Origin: Elmis aenea
Lineage: Eukaryota; Arthropoda; Insecta; Coleoptera; Elmidae
DNA: 64,000 bases
NCBI GenBank assembly: GCA_947652605.1
Contig: OX393578.1
Span: 40,677,470-40,741,469 of the forward strand
Direction of reading: 5' to 3'
The notes beneath the pieces are model-generated. The model saw only the letters and a program-made list of their open reading frames with translations. It had not been told where the DNA came from and searched no databases. Below, in pieces: positions 11,635-24,600 of this stretch. How positions within the stretch are numbered: position 1 is the first letter of the stretch; the number at the start of each line of letters is the position of its first letter. Made by a program: the position numbers and the translations under genes.

Positions 11635-11896
11635 TAGAGTACAACGTTTCTCAAAATTTTTACCCTTGCGGAACCCTTTAAATAATATACATGTCTTAAG
11701 GAGTAAGGACCCTTACATTTATTTATAAGATTGATTCATTTATGTGTATCATAAATATATGGACTGAAAAACAAACATTACAAAAAAATACATTTACATA
11801 TAATTCGCACATTCGTCACTATTTTTTGTAGAACCCTAGCGATTTCTCGCAGAACCCAAGTGTGGCACGGAACCCCGGCTGAGAAACACGGCTCTG
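11635..11896. mobile_element. Decayed hAT-like element
   Basis: The left end TAGAGTACAACGTTTCTCA and the reverse complement of the right end, CAGAGCCGTGTTTCTCAG, can be aligned. Both are followed by GCGGAACCC/GGGGTTCC-type sequence, as in many insect hAT MITEs. No 8-bp duplication survives. The region between 11317 and this element is unremarkable. Confidence 0.5.
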
Positions 11897-13582
11897 TGCT
11901 TGAAAATAAATTTACACCAGAAAATGTTTTTACTGTTTAGATCTACTTCTTTAGCAAGGTCAACCTTCTTCCTCAGATATTAAGGATTATAATAGCCTTT
12001 AAGAACTATTTATATTCTAAAATATAAACAATAAACCTAACCACTTTATTTCCTTAGACTGGACATTTTATACGTTGCATAGAAGGAGGGGCTTGCAGTG
12101 GAATGTATAATAATAAATATAAAAATCTAGTCCAATAAACACTTTCAAGGAACAAATAATGTTTTACGTAGCAATTTAAGTAGGTACACAGACTTGTCTG
12201 TTCGTATTCGCTATATGTTTTCCTGTTTAGTTATTAAATTAAATAGTTCACTCATTTCAGTGCCATAAAACTCTTATTAAATAAAAGTTTACGAGACTCA
12301 GTAAGACGTATTTTTATATGAAAGTGTCAATTAAAGCTATTTTATACACTGAAATATATCGTGTCAATATTTTCATACGTAAAGATCTTGAAATAATTAT
12401 TAATGGTCACATATTTCTATAAAAGTAGCCTTAAATCAAAGACAGACAAGAGTGAAATTAAAGATAACCAATTTTTAATAAATCTCTAATTTTTGCAATT
12501 TGTTATAAATACAAAATTCTCTATGTAAGCTGTACTTAACTATTAAAAATCATTTTAAAAGATATATTGACTTTTAAGGAGCAGTTAAAATTGTACTGTA
12601 ATAACCAAAGAGGCAGCTGATCAAACAAGAAAGTCATCTGGAATTAAACTTCACCAATCTTTAAAAATAACGTTCTCGGTTAACTAGTTATATTAAAAGA
12701 CATCTTTTACATTTTTAAAGAAATTGTAAGCATAATATATTTTAGTAAAACATGTGTATTTTTGACGTACAACATATCGTTCACTCTTGTAGCTGAATAA
12801 AGTTGACTGTAAAAAAGTGAACGCTTGAGAGACCATGATCTATTGCCCCATCTACCCTATAATGCTAATGCATTATCGTATAAAACGTGATAAAAAATGC
12901 AAAGGGAGTGAGCAAAATGCCAACTTAAGAACGCTGATTCAGCAAAAGAGTTTTTTTAAATCAAGTATATTTTTATTACAAACTGTTTTTTAGTTGCACT
13001 AATGATAGAACCAACAAACAACTTGAATTGTAGGGATGTATTTAAGTTTAAGTTACTGCTTAATTTTTTATTATGTCACTGAAATATAAGTTAATTTGAA
13101 TTTCAAATTGTGCAGTGGTATTTTCACAGAACAATACATTTCAATTTAAGGTTTATTAAGACTATTGGAAAAATTAGCCTAATTTTTCACTTACGTGGCT
13201 AATTATTACATTTAGCAATGGCTCCAAAACTTTGTAGACATCAGAAGTCCTTCATAACGAAGTATGCTAAAAGACTTTCATCAACTAATATTCATTAGAT
13301 AATCTTTAAAAAACTGCAGTTGGACCCCCAAGGATTCTCGAACTCGGTTTTCGGAAACACTGCTCTTTCTAGAGGCTACGTGCTACGTCCATTGATAATG
13401 TCAATAGTTGTAATACAATATAATTGGTGTTTTACAATTTATTTTGTCGAAATAATTGTAATAAAATAACCGTTTTATTTTCGTAATTTTTAAAGAATTA
13501 CCGCACAATGATGTTGGGGGTAATTTTATTAGTCAAAGACAGTGTAGCCAAAATAGATGAATTTTATATGATAAAAAAAAAT
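11897..13582. other. AT-rich sequence, nothing recognised
   Basis: No open frame above chance length and no transposon ends were found. Confidence 0.45.
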
Positions 13583-13839
13583 GCTTCAATAATGTTAAAC
13601 GTGATTATTTTAATGAAAAGCAAGTCTTTAATCAACGCTTCTTTAAATTACATGCTTGTTAAATTGATACCAAATTAAAAAAATCTATGCGTATTTTTTT
13701 TTGAAATCAAATGTATGAATTAAAAAAAAACGAAGAGACGTTTTTAACTTGGTATCAATTTAACAAGCATGTAATTTGAGAAAGGGTTGATTAAAGACTA
13801 GCTTGCTATTAAAATAATCACGTTTAACATTATCGAATC
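13583..13839. repeat. Palindromic repeat with ~89-bp arms
   Basis: Bases 13583-13671 (starting GCTTCAATAATGTTAAACG, ending TTAAATTGATACC) are repeated inverted at 13751-13839, with a T/A-rich spacer of ~80 bases. It resembles a short foldback MITE. No target duplication was identified. An open frame at 13798-14010 overlaps the right arm and has no recognisable motif. Confidence 0.6.
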
Positions 13840-13854
13840 ATTTTTCTTAACGAC

Positions 13855-14838
13855 ATCCATCCATATATTACCGCTGCTATTGTGTACCGCTAGGAGGGCA
13901 ACCCTTCTGTCACATTTCATACAAAGATCAAGCTTTTGTGTACCACCATAGGAGGCAGAGTGCCCCATTATATTTCCATATACACGTTTGATGCATTTAA
14001 CTAACTTCATTCACTTGTTGATTTTTTTTTTTTAGGAGGAATCCATTTATTTCTTTTAATGTTGTTGTGACTGCTTACATCAAGGTACTTATAAATTAAT
14101 TATTAATTCATTTCATAAGCTTTACAAAATCAATTATTTTAGGTTTTACCAGCACAATAAGTCTTTTATGCTTGATTATACATTTGTAGTTACTATTTTA
14201 TTATTAATATGGAAGGAAAGAATTCTGCAAACGCTTTTAATCGTTTTGTTTATAGCAATTTACAAATATTACTTTTTCATAATTAATATACCCTAGTAAA
14301 TAATGTAGAATTAAATAGTTTTACACGTAATTATTTGTAATGCCTTTCATTTGGATTATTTGCACGTGGTCTGTTGTAATCCTGCGCGTTTTACATATTT
14401 TAAAATAAAAAAAAGAAACGAAGTTGACATAAGTGAAGGTTGTAAGGGAAATTCTTAAGCAAATTATAAATTCCTACGAAGTCTTTGTATTGTTTTAATG
14501 ATAAAATCATCTACATTCTTCGTACACAACTTCTATGTTAGGATGTTTGTGTGAAAAAAAAGCGTTTGCAAGGAATGTTAAAGTAATTAAATATTCAACA
14601 GCGTCGTTTAAAAATTAAGATTTAATAGCACGAAATATAATTCAGAAAAGAAAAGAGACAAAACAGAACAAAAAAAAACTGTAATTTTAAAATATGTATT
14701 ATTCTATATTTTTAAGTCGATGCTTTCGTAAATTACAATTTTCTATTTTGGTCAGTTATATAGAGACTGTCTCAGAGATCATCATCACCTTATTTATTTA
14801 AAATATTTTGTTTTAATAATCCCCAAAAAAACCTTATA
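13855..14838. other. AT-rich sequence, nothing recognised
   Basis: A GC-richer patch at about 13880-13975 encodes nothing I can identify. The rest is AT-rich. Confidence 0.4.
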
Positions 14839-14840
14839 TA

Positions 14841-16013
14841 GGGGAAGGTGGTATATACTGGGACACTTTTTTTAAATTTTGCGTAACTTTTGAACGGCTT
14901 AATTTGCATACCTCAAATTGATATGAGATATTCATATTGCTTTAGTTTATCATTGCATATACAAAAAAAAAAATTTTTAAAATAAAGGTACACAAATAGA
15001 GGGACTGTCCCACTATACGCCACTTTTCCCCACATACACCACCCCGTGGTACATTGTGGGACAGCAAAAAATATATATGAAATAAAGCATAAGTAATTAA
15101 AAAAAAGCTTAATTTTAATTTTTAATTTTAAAAACTTTCACTTTTCATGGGCATTTAGACATTGTACTTTGAAAAATCAAACTAAAATTGAAAATGTTTC
15201 TTTGTTTTTGCAGTGCCCCCAAACGTAGTCGGTGCGCTTAACTTACACAGAATATTTCCTTTTTCAACACAGTCTTTATCTCTGTTTTTAGAGAAAGAAA
15301 ATCTAAAGTCGGAAGTCTTTTTCAGAAAATTTACCTGATTATCATCATTGTCCCACAATGCACCATGTGATCAATTTTTAAAAGCAACGATTTAATGAAA
15401 AACTTGTATGATTATTTTAAGTTTTAACATTGTACATACATTTAATATACTTTAAGGTACACCTACGCCAAATTTTCTAATTGTTGTTAAATAAATAAAA
15501 AAGTTTTAGCACATAAACTGAATAACCACAAAAAAACAATGCGCAGTTACCAAACATGCCTCACATGCGCAAGTCACTATGACATTGTTTACGACACATA
15601 CTGTAGACAGGATATAATGGGACTGCTTAACTCAGTAGTTTCTAACCTTTTTGTACCTCCGCCCCCCTTTTTCATAAAAAAAATTTTGCGCCCCCTTCAT
15701 TTTTCGTAACAATGTAATTTCATAAATACTGTCCTGATATAATTATTTTTTAATGGGCTACAAAACAACATACCATATTCTGTATAAATAAAGTTCTTTT
15801 TATTTGTTTGTATTTAAAATTAATATTTTGGTAACAGCTGCGCGCCCCCCTTGCAATAGTCCCGCGCCCCCCAAGGGGGGCGCGCCCCACAGGTTGGAAA
15901 CCACTGGCTTAACTGCTATTTTGATGTAAACAAACTTCAAGTACGGGGTAACAGATGGCCAAAATCTCTGTTGTCCCACTATATACCATGTCCCAGTATA
16001 TACCATCTTCCCC
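14841..16013 (+). mobile_element. TA-flanked mariner-like element A, with hAT insertion
   Basis: The element is flanked by TA (14839-14840 and 16014-16015). It begins GGGGAAGGTGGTATATACTG and ends with its reverse complement, CCATCTTCCCC. The TIR core (GTGGTATATAGTGGGAC and variants) recurs internally near 15015, 15050, 15352 and 15970. It has no transposase frame. A hAT element with its 8-bp duplication (282 bases) interrupts it at 15633. It is nearly identical to element B at 27154-27847 but inverted, and keeps about 210 internal bases that B lacks. Confidence 0.8.
15633..15906. mobile_element. hAT-like MITE nested in element A, exact TSD
   Basis: The ends CAGTAGTTTCTAACC and GGTTGGAAACCACTG are a hAT-type inverted repeat. 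GCTTAACT is duplicated exactly at 15625-15632 and 15907-15914. Element B at 27154-27847 has the same flanking sequence with one GCTTAACC and no insertion, which independently confirms both boundaries. The interior contains CCCCCC/GGGGGG patches and no coding capacity. Confidence 0.92.
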
Positions 16014-16015
16014 TA

Positions 16016-16979
16016 CTCTTAAATTGTGATAAAAGCTGAACTAAATGGTATACAATATTTTTGATGTTTCTTAAAAATGCACATTCAGCTTTATTATCTT
16101 TGATGGAAGTAATCTGGTACAAAGTCAAATCTAATGGTAATTGTTTCTATTTTTCTGGTCATGTAATCATTTAAATACGTTTTTAATTGTTCTGTTCTCC
16201 GAACCGTCATGTTCTACCCTAATATTAATTTTTTTTAAGGACAAAAATTTTGCAATATTTTTTTTAATAAATTAGTCAATAATACAACTTTGATTTGTAA
16301 AATTGTATTCGCTAGGTTTTATATAATACATGAGACGATAATTTGTACAAGTTCCCATGCTCGTGTTTTTTACTTTTTAGCACCGCCTACACTTTTGTGA
16401 AACGTACGGACAACTATATTAGGCACGTTTAATAAGCGTGAAAAAACCTTTACATCGCATGTCTATAAATTACTTTAACACCTCTTAAGTTATCTTTGAT
16501 CAAAATCAGAATTAATTTGCTGTTATTCAAATTATTGCTAAATTTTTGTGCGTCGAATTTACATAATGTTAGGCAGTCGTTCTATCTCTTGTGCTGTTTA
16601 CGTTTTCTGGTATTTCGTAAACATATACTATTCCATCTTTCATATATATTATATGTGAATTTCTTACTATACATGCATATCTTAACTCCATATCTATCGA
16701 TTTTCTACAGAGAAAAACAAGCAATTTCGTCTAGTTTTACGAGATTGGAAGTTTTAAAATATACAAAATTATATACTCATATAATGTTTCATTTAATTTT
16801 CATTCATCTTGGATTATATTAAGGTTCAAGCTTTTTTTTATATTAATATGTTTGTCTGTTCCATTGTTTTCTTTAACATTAAAATTCTGTTAATCTTATA
16901 TAAGGTCTAAAAGTTAATTCGGTGCCTTGTTTAACAAATATCAATGTTATTAATAAAACAATTCAAAGAAACTTAATCA
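16016..16979. other. AT-rich sequence, possible mariner end near 16905
   Basis: No gene was recognised. The 108-codon frame at 16496-16822 is compositionally ordinary and matches no family I know. TATAAGGTCTAAAAGTTAAT near 16901 resembles a mariner terminus and could be the 3' end of the relic that follows. Confidence 0.35.
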
Positions 16980-17690
16980 TTAAAAATAATCTTTATTGAT
17001 GTCGATAACCTTACGGCACTTATCAGGTAGTTTTCGAATCCCATCACGATAAAACCTTGGTGGCTTGGAGTCAAAATAGTTGTCAAGATCATTTTGGACC
17101 TCTTCTTTGTCTCCTGTTGATGCTACAGTGCCCGAAGTAGGTGGTAATCGGAGCCATATTTGGTGAGTTAGCTCCATAAGGGAGAACCTCCAAGCCCAGA
17201 GTTAAGATGACTTCCTTTGTCTCTTCTACGATATGTGAATGTGGTTTAGCATTAGTGCTTGGCCAGGCACCACCCACGATTTTCTGCGTTTAGTGTTATC
17301 ATACAGAACCCATTTTTCGTAGCCAGTCACAATTTGATTTAGGAACTCCTTTTTTTTTGCTTTTTAGACAATAAAGCCACGGCTGAATGAAGACGTGGCT
17401 GTTTGTAGTCTTCAGAAGGTTGGTCCTTCATGTGAAGCAACCTTCTGAATTTTTCCCATTAGATGTAGTCGAACAGAAACGGCTTGTTGCGTGACTTCGA
17501 GCTGTCAAGTAAGCTCTTGTGGATTTTGAGCAGAGTTTTCCTGAGGTCAAAATTTCCAACACCAAATCTCTGGTACCACTTCTGGCACGTTTTGTGCGTC
17601 ACAACACTCTCACCAAAAGGAGAGCAGATCATTTCAGCAGTTGTAGCAGCACCTTTTTTTAATTGGAATGCAAAAAAACATGCCTTAAAT
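16980..17690 (-). pseudogene. mariner transposase relic (DD34D family)
   Basis: Minus-strand frames give an N-terminal helix-turn-helix segment (FAFQLKKGAATTAEMIC, then CQKWYQRFGVGNFDLRKT, about 17560-17688). They also give the first catalytic block (FLNQIVTGYEKWVLYDN, about 17290-17345) and the C-terminus (YFDSKPPRFYRDGI to KVIDINKDYF with a stop at 16980). The first catalytic aspartate of the family motif VTGDEKW is tyrosine here. Around the second one the sequence jumps from VVPGQA to NAKPH, so about 70 residues including that Asp are gone. The third Asp (DYH) survives only in a shifted frame. Full-length mariner transposases are ~345 residues; this one cannot be active. The opposite end of the transposon was not found. 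Confidence 0.85.
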
Positions 17691-17705
17691 ACACTCTATT
17701 GAATT

Positions 17706-20700
17706 CCATCATTCTTTTTTTACTATTTTACCTGTCAAAGTGTATTTTGTAATAAATATTTACAATTTAAGTAGTAATTATAAATGAGTAAATTTAAAGG
17801 CAACGAATTAATTTGTAGACTGGATATATGCTTTTTATAGTTGGTATGATATAAGAAGGATAAGCTCAAAAACAAGCTTCAAAGACATTTATTTAATAAA
17901 TGTTCTTAAACCATGTCTCTTTTATCTTTCAAACAATCTTTTTATAAAAGTTTTAATAACAGTTCCTTAAATACTTAATCAAGATATATATAACAGAATT
18001 TTGAATACATCTTTTATTCACATAAAAAAACATAAGTAAAAAATCATTTACTGTTAAGTTTGTAATCTATTTTTCTTGTTGAGTAAAATTAATTTGAATA
18101 AATAAAAATATATTAAGAAATTAGCGTGTTGTGAAACAAAAAATAGTTTCAATTATAATATTTTAATAATTTCACTTTAGTTTTATGTTCTTGACGTACT
18201 GAGACTCATTAATTTTAAAATATTGATATATTTAACGCAAACAAGTTGTTTTTCCTATAAACGGATCATCAAGTAAGCCTTATTATAATTCATTATTGTT
18301 ATTTTCATTACAAGAAGATGTCAATGAAAGTTTTATTATTAGCGTTAATATAATAAAAATAAAAAGTTTTAATCGCTTCCCGTTTGGCCGGTAGTCAAAA
18401 CGTACAAATTATGACTTGATATTACTTGAATAATATTGTAAAACTTAAAAATCCAATTTCTTAAAGAATATCTAAAATGGTACCAAACTGTAATACCTTC
18501 AATTTATTAGAACATTTTATGAGATAAATGCGTGCTAAGTTTTGCTCTCGGTTTTGCTCTAAGTACTGGAAATATTAAAATTTTATTTCTGTGTTTTTAA
18601 AAGCAAATATTGTTTGTATATATTAGTGTGAATATATATGTAAACACATATGTAAATTTTGTTGGGTGTATCTGTTAACTTCTTTAGTAAATAAGCCTAA
18701 TTCAGCACCTACTGTAAATATGTAACTCCTTATTTATTATCTTTAATTATAAAATATTTACGAACAACGATTACAATATTTTTGGGTTTTATTTTTCCCA
18801 AACTTTAACACGTAGGTACGACCGATTAGCTATGTATAACAAAATTGTTTATTGATTATAAAAGTCACAATAAGAACATCAATTAATAAAATATTTGATT
18901 AGTCCAATAATTTATACAGATAGTCACAATTTACCCATTACTTAATCAATTAAAAGGTCCTTAAATAATTGAAGATTGAAGAGCACTAATTTACATATTT
19001 GTTAGAAGACACTGTCACCACCATTGTTGTTGAATAAATTAATGTCAAACTATGTCTTCATTTAGGTTTTTTAATGCGCTATATTTGACACCGTAAAATT
19101 TAATAACAAAATTATGCACCCCTTTAATAATTATATTCAATCATTTGGTCATCTGCATTTAAGCTTCGTGATTAATGTGACTAGGTTAAACAGAAGTTAT
19201 AAGAATATATGTGACATATCTATTTGGCTTCTACCTTATTTATTGCTTTATTTTGTTTGTAAGGGATAATGTTTTTATCGTGGGACCTCTTAATATAATT
19301 ATAGTTACCCTTTATTTACGAACAGGAGTAATCAAATTACTTCACAGTTGTAATTCTCTTTTGAGTTAACTTTAGTAATTAATTAATTGTTATTGTACAT
19401 ACACTACAATCTTTAATTTATCAAAATCAACATGTGGCATACTTTATTTACCCCTTTTGGTAAATTCTACTTAAATATAATGATCAAACCAATGCAAATT
19501 AAAGCTTATAAATATCTTAAAATGTTGGGTATCACTTCAAGTAGCTTAAGTATGTCATGAAAAGGCAAATAATATTGTGTTTGTACCTAACGAACCATTA
19601 TTTTATAGTAAAACTAAGAAATGACATTTCCTTTACATTTTTGGTAAAACTGATCTGTAAAACTTTTTTGTATAATTTCGTGTGCTTTGGTAGGTAACAA
19701 AAAATCTGCTTAGTAGTATTATACTCCTTTTGTTGTAGGAAACTACTTTGTGTAAAATATTCATAATCCACTATTTTTTATAACAATATACTTTACTAAA
19801 ATATTATGACAGAGTAGATACTAAAGACTTAAACCCCGTATTTTAAATGTTGGTAAAATACAAATTTTATAATGACGATTTATTTTCGACAGTTATATAT
19901 TTATGTATTTCAAATTTTTATATGAATTATTCAAAACAAAATTTTTGCATTATAGGTAGATGCTACATTTTTAACATTTAAGTTTTCTCTAAAAATTTCT
20001 TCATGCAATTTTTAATTCTCCATTTATTGGGTCTAAAGAACATTGACATAAAATATTTACTCCATTTAATGATTCGTGAAACTGAAATTGTGAATCGATA
20101 AAGAACAAATCCGAGATAAATTAGCGATTGTTAAAACATTTTTGTTAACCATGCCAAGATTTACGATTTAACTGAAAACAGTAGCATAGTTTTAAAACGA
20201 TTATACGTATATGTAAATATAAAGAAATATTATACTGCTTTTATAGAAAAACTCCTAGTGGATAATTTGACACATAAGTTCATAAGTAATAGATCATCTG
20301 CGGGAATCCATCTGTCTTAAGTCTGTTGTTTAGCTATCACATTACAATCTCGGAACTGCGAGGATCTCCTTGTTGCGAGAGCATGTGCGGTTAAGAATAA
20401 AAGAAACTTTAGAAAAACTAACAAACATCACAGTTAAAGCGTGCCGATAACGACAGATGGAACAAATAGTTGTGTGCTACTGGGCTTCTGAGAACGCAAG
20501 TATTTACTAATACATAAAACACACGAAAAGAATTAGACATAATAAAGTATTGTTGTAACCAGACAGATTTTGTAAACCTATTATTTACAACGTATTTCTT
20601 TTTAACCGGATTCGGCGTTATATTGCGTGAGTGATATTACCTAATCGTCCCGAAGAAATAAATGCACACTAGCACTAGAGCATCATATCTAAGAAAATCT

Positions 20701-20945
20701 ACAGAAAATAACAAACCAGAAATAGCTGCAGCAACAAAATTTTACTATGCTACTAGTACATTTTTTACATTTACATTTTCAATAATTCATCCTGTTACGT
20801 AGTACCACGACGAAAACGAAAAATGTACATTTTCTTAAAACCTCCATATTACCTTTATTTAAAAAGATTTGTGCGCCAAATTTTCAAGATCGGCGAAGTA
20901 ACTAATAGGGATTTTTAAAATGACATTAAAAATATTCTACCAATG
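17706..20945. other. Long AT-rich stretch without recognisable feature
   Basis: This is one of the longest transposon-free stretches in the window. I find no exon-like GC-rich open frame, tRNA boxes or inverted repeats. It could be intron or intergenic DNA. Confidence 0.5.
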
Positions 20946-22118
20946 TACTTCCTTTTAAACTGGACACCCTGTATAATAAACATTCACATTTTTCATAATT
21001 TGGTAGAATTTTATCCTCGGTTAGATAATTAAGACAAATATTACACTTTATTTTAGTTTGCATTTTATTTATTATATTTATCCTCCAATATAAATCAAAA
21101 CCATAAATTCATTGCTTCATATAACTATAACGTCAATATGTCGATCTATGTCCTCAAATAATTTGTTTAATTTGTCAATATTACTTGAATTTTCATTGCA
21201 ATTTTGTGATAACCCAAAATATAAGGTTTTTATTTTAAAGTTTCCGTAAATTGCTGATTTTAACTTTAACAGATTAATGGTTCTTCATTTTCTTTCAGAT
21301 TCTAAAACTCGTTCTACCCTTATATTATAAGAAGCTCCATTCATTTGTCTATAAATATTGACCAAATCTTTCTTCCAATGGATCTGTTTGAAATTTTCCC
21401 AACAATACAAATTGTATTTTATGTTGCTCAAACAAATATTTTATCAATAATAGCGTATTGCAACTATGTGTTAATGAAGAAAATGGTTTGTCAACTTTCC
21501 GTTTCGTTTAGCAATGTTATTAATTTCTAACTCATCCCATTTCTTAAAACCCATTCTACAAAAATTCAGTTTTCATGTTGCGTTTGTAATTGGTTTTGCA
21601 TATTGATCACGAAGACGTTGCCCTTTATATTTGCAATTAACAATTTTCCACCAATTAGAAATTAATTGCATGAAAATGAATGTACCCAAAGCATTCATTT
21701 TTAAATCATTTTGGAACATTTTCAAAGCAGTAATGTTCTTTTCGTCAAACAATTTAACACAAAGTAATACATTTGGTCGTTGAATTTCTATGGGACTTAA
21801 GACTAGCTTGCTTAACGCAGGTGCAGTTTCAATTACATTAGAATTTTCTGAATAATAAAGTCGCCTTAGGTGTGAAATTTTAACTTCTAGATACCTATCG
21901 ATTGTAACTATTGAACTATGTTCTCAATGAAGAACACTTAGTATGATTATAGATGTTGGAGATACAAAATTTTCTTTAAATATCTCGTTTTAGAGACCAG
22001 CAAAGACATTAAAACGTACCGCAAACATGAGCAAATGAACGGTCGGCCTTTATCCCCACCATTTTTCTCGCATTTTGCTGTAAGAAGTCGCTAGTATAAC
22101 GAAGGCCCCGACAATACC
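20946..22118. other. Solitary element end at ~20972, otherwise AT-rich
   Basis: CTGGACACCCTG followed by TA at about 20963-20976 is a mariner-like terminus without a partner. The remainder lacks features. The bases just left of 22119, together with GGTGAACACCCTG at 23091-23103, look like another element that the hAT at 22127 split. Confidence 0.4.
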
Positions 22119-22126
22119 CTCTAGGT

Positions 22127-23085
22127 CAGAGGTCGCCAAAGTGGTCTATATAGACCCCCAGGGGTCTATTTAACAAAAGCAGGGGTCGATCTGAGCCAGG
22201 GGGTCGATTGGGGGTCGAAGGAAAAACAATTCTTAATACGCAAATCAAACATACCTAACTGCGTATGTAAAATTTGTGAATGTTTTAGAATTGACAATAT
22301 CAGTTTATTGCTACGTCAGGATTATCAGTATTTTTCAAATCTGCGACAATTAGAGATAAAAGAAGAAGACTTGAATATATATACAAGTCATCTTCAAAAA
22401 AACATTGACATCCCTGAATGGATTATTGCGCCATTTTCCGCTCAATCTGAAAACGTGGACATCAACCTGCAAGATGAGCTTGCTGAATTATTATCGGATC
22501 TTGAAGCAAAGACGCTTCTTAAAAATTTAACAATAAGCAAATTTTGGACAAATATAAATATAATGCAAAAATATGTAAAACTTTACTAAATAGCTCAGCC
22601 ATTTATGCTGGCTTTTCCAAGTTCCTATATGGTTAAAGCCGGTTTTAGTCACGTAGATAAATTCAATCTTAACTAAGTACAAAAATAAATTAAATGTGCA
22701 GTTTCGAGGGGATTTAAGATTAAAATTGACCAATTTCGAACCCAATATAGCGAACCTTGCAAAGAAACACCAGGCACACCCATCTCATTGATTAAGAAGC
22801 AATACTGTAGTTACTTTACTTATTACTTTTACTTATTTATAATTACTTATTATTTAATAAATACTAAGGTATTTAAATTTCAACATTAAGATATTTTTCA
22901 TAAAACTATTGTTACACAATGTAAAATTACTTTAATAAATGTTTAAAATCATAAAATAAATGTACAAACACAGTACCTAATAGATAGTTTTATTTTAATT
23001 AACTGAAAATTACTTTTATGGGGGTCGATGGAGATTTTGAAAAATTATTTAGGGGTCGATGATCAAAAAAGTTTGGCGACCCCTG
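22127..23085 (+). mobile_element. hAT element with transposase remains, exact TSD
   Basis: The ends CAGAGGTCGCCAAAGTGG and AGTTTGGCGACCCCTG form the inverted repeat. CTCTAGGT is duplicated exactly at 22119-22126 and 23086-23093. GGGGTCGAT is repeated near both ends (about 22180-22215 and 23020-23060), which suggests subterminal transposase-binding repeats. At 959 bp it is a deletion derivative retaining only the 3' part of a transposase gene. Its target was itself an element ending in GAACACCCTG. Confidence 0.92.
22308..22791 (+). pseudogene. hAT transposase C-terminal fragment (ZBED/SCAND3-like)
   Basis: An open frame from 22308 to 22589 contains IDIPEWIIAPFS and LQDELAELLSDLEAKTLLKN, which match the region before the dimerisation domain of ZBED-like hAT transposases. 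After a stop and frame change, bases 22600-22791 still give LAFPSSYMVKAGFS. In another frame they give LTNFEPNIANLAKKHQ followed by AHPSH and a stop at 22789. This order (FPSSY..GFS, then a Lys-His-Gln C-terminus ending in PSH) is the classic hAT dimerisation tail. The catalytic core and BED finger are deleted. It is non-functional because of at least two frame disruptions. Confidence 0.82.
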
Positions 23086-23093
23086 CTCTAGGT

Positions 23094-24600
23094 GAACACC
23101 CTGTTTTATTGACGTAAAAATTACTACACGCGCCTGCTTATGGTAAGAAACGCTGCGCGCCCGCTCGAAGGTTAACTGTATTCTGTATTAAAATAGTTAT
23201 TATTGTTTATGCTATAAATTGGAAAATGTAAATATAAAAACAAGCAGGGTCTCTTTGTAACGCAAAGTTTCATTTTTCTCATACTTTGTAGCATTCAACG
23301 TCTTAATTGTAATCAGTTGTAATCTAAATTAAGCAACTTTTAATGTATCGTGAATATATTAATCCTAATTTTCTACAGTAATTACTATTAAAATAAGCGC
23401 TATTAACTATTCTATAATAGACTTTACTAATATTGATTGACTTCCACAATTTAAAGCCAAGGTGTATAGTAAAGCAAGTTTCAAATTAAAACACATAATT
23501 ATTTAACATAATATATTTTCAAAAAAATGCGTTTTGAATAGAAACAACCTGCTTAAGTAATCAAGTAAAACATCAACTCATAATTTAGAATACCATTATG
23601 GATCGCAGCGAGCAGCGCACGACTTGTTTTCTATAGATCTTAACAGCAAAAACGACCAAGCTAATTTCATTATTCAATATATACCTATCAATTATAAATT
23701 AATCAACATCGTTATGTATGAAAGTGAAGCAATCCAACGCCTTCTGGGCTTGAATTCCACTGGAATTAAAAAAACTATGCGTAGGCATAAAACAAGCAGT
23801 CATGATCACTTAGCAAAGCGCTAGTCATATGAGCAAAAACTGTTATAAATACACTAAACAATAAATGGAACGATCTGAATATTAAACAGATACGTGTACT
23901 TGAAAGGCAGTGAGAAAACCGTTTGTATCTCGATCGCAGAAGTGCATTATTTAACTATGTAAACGTGATCAACGCGTTGCGGCTTGTGCTCATGTTGCGG
24001 TAACACCACACAAATAGCCTACTCGATAATTAATCTCTGTAATTATTAACAGAGACGGTTACGATAACAACAAAGTAATTCCGCGCAATGAAAAAATCAT
24101 TTATTTCATTTAAAATCAAAGTCGAGGATGATGTGTCTAAGACAAATGAATGAATAAATAGGTTACAACTTATTCAATTAGAAGAAGCAAATTACGTGTC
24201 TTGCTTTTAAATCTGAATCATAAATCTTATAAATTAAAGTAGTAACCAATCAGCGAATTACAGCTTCTTCATTAGGTAATAAAACATATTGAATAATCAC
24301 AAAATGTTGTGAATGAATATGAATGTACCTACTCATAATAGAAGACTGTCTATTTTCAATGACGTAACTAGAACGCTGGGGCCCTTTTCGATTTTTTATG
24401 TATTGCCCTGGCCAGACGCTTAAAAAAAGCAAAAAAAAGTTCAAGGGTCCCAAAAGTCAACATTTTCAATAATGACGGCTTTTGACAGGGATGTATTAAC
24501 TATTAAACAATAGAAGCACGCGCTTGGAGCACCAAGACGGAAGGGGGCACAACAGGATTTTTTCGCTCGACAAATTGTAAAGCGGTCTTTTTTTTAGGTC
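23094..24600. other. AT-rich sequence with degenerate transposon debris
   Basis: GACGTAACTAGAACGC near 24361 resembles a decayed hAT end of the CAGTGGCGTAAC type, followed by GGGGCCCTT and AAGGGTCCC patches to about 24460. The 66-codon frame at 23624-23824 is unrecognised. The rest is featureless. Confidence 0.4.

Noticed and set aside
15800..16006. Shared frame beginning MVYTGTWYIVGQQRFW at 15800-16006 (minus) and 27161-27379 (plus)
   Set aside because: It arises from the TIR region of the two related elements A and B, and it diverges completely where the hAT inserted. It is not a gene.
16496..16822. 108-codon plus-strand frame as a membrane protein
   Set aside because: Its hydrophobicity follows from T-rich DNA. 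There is no domain pattern, no upstream signal and no neighbouring exon.
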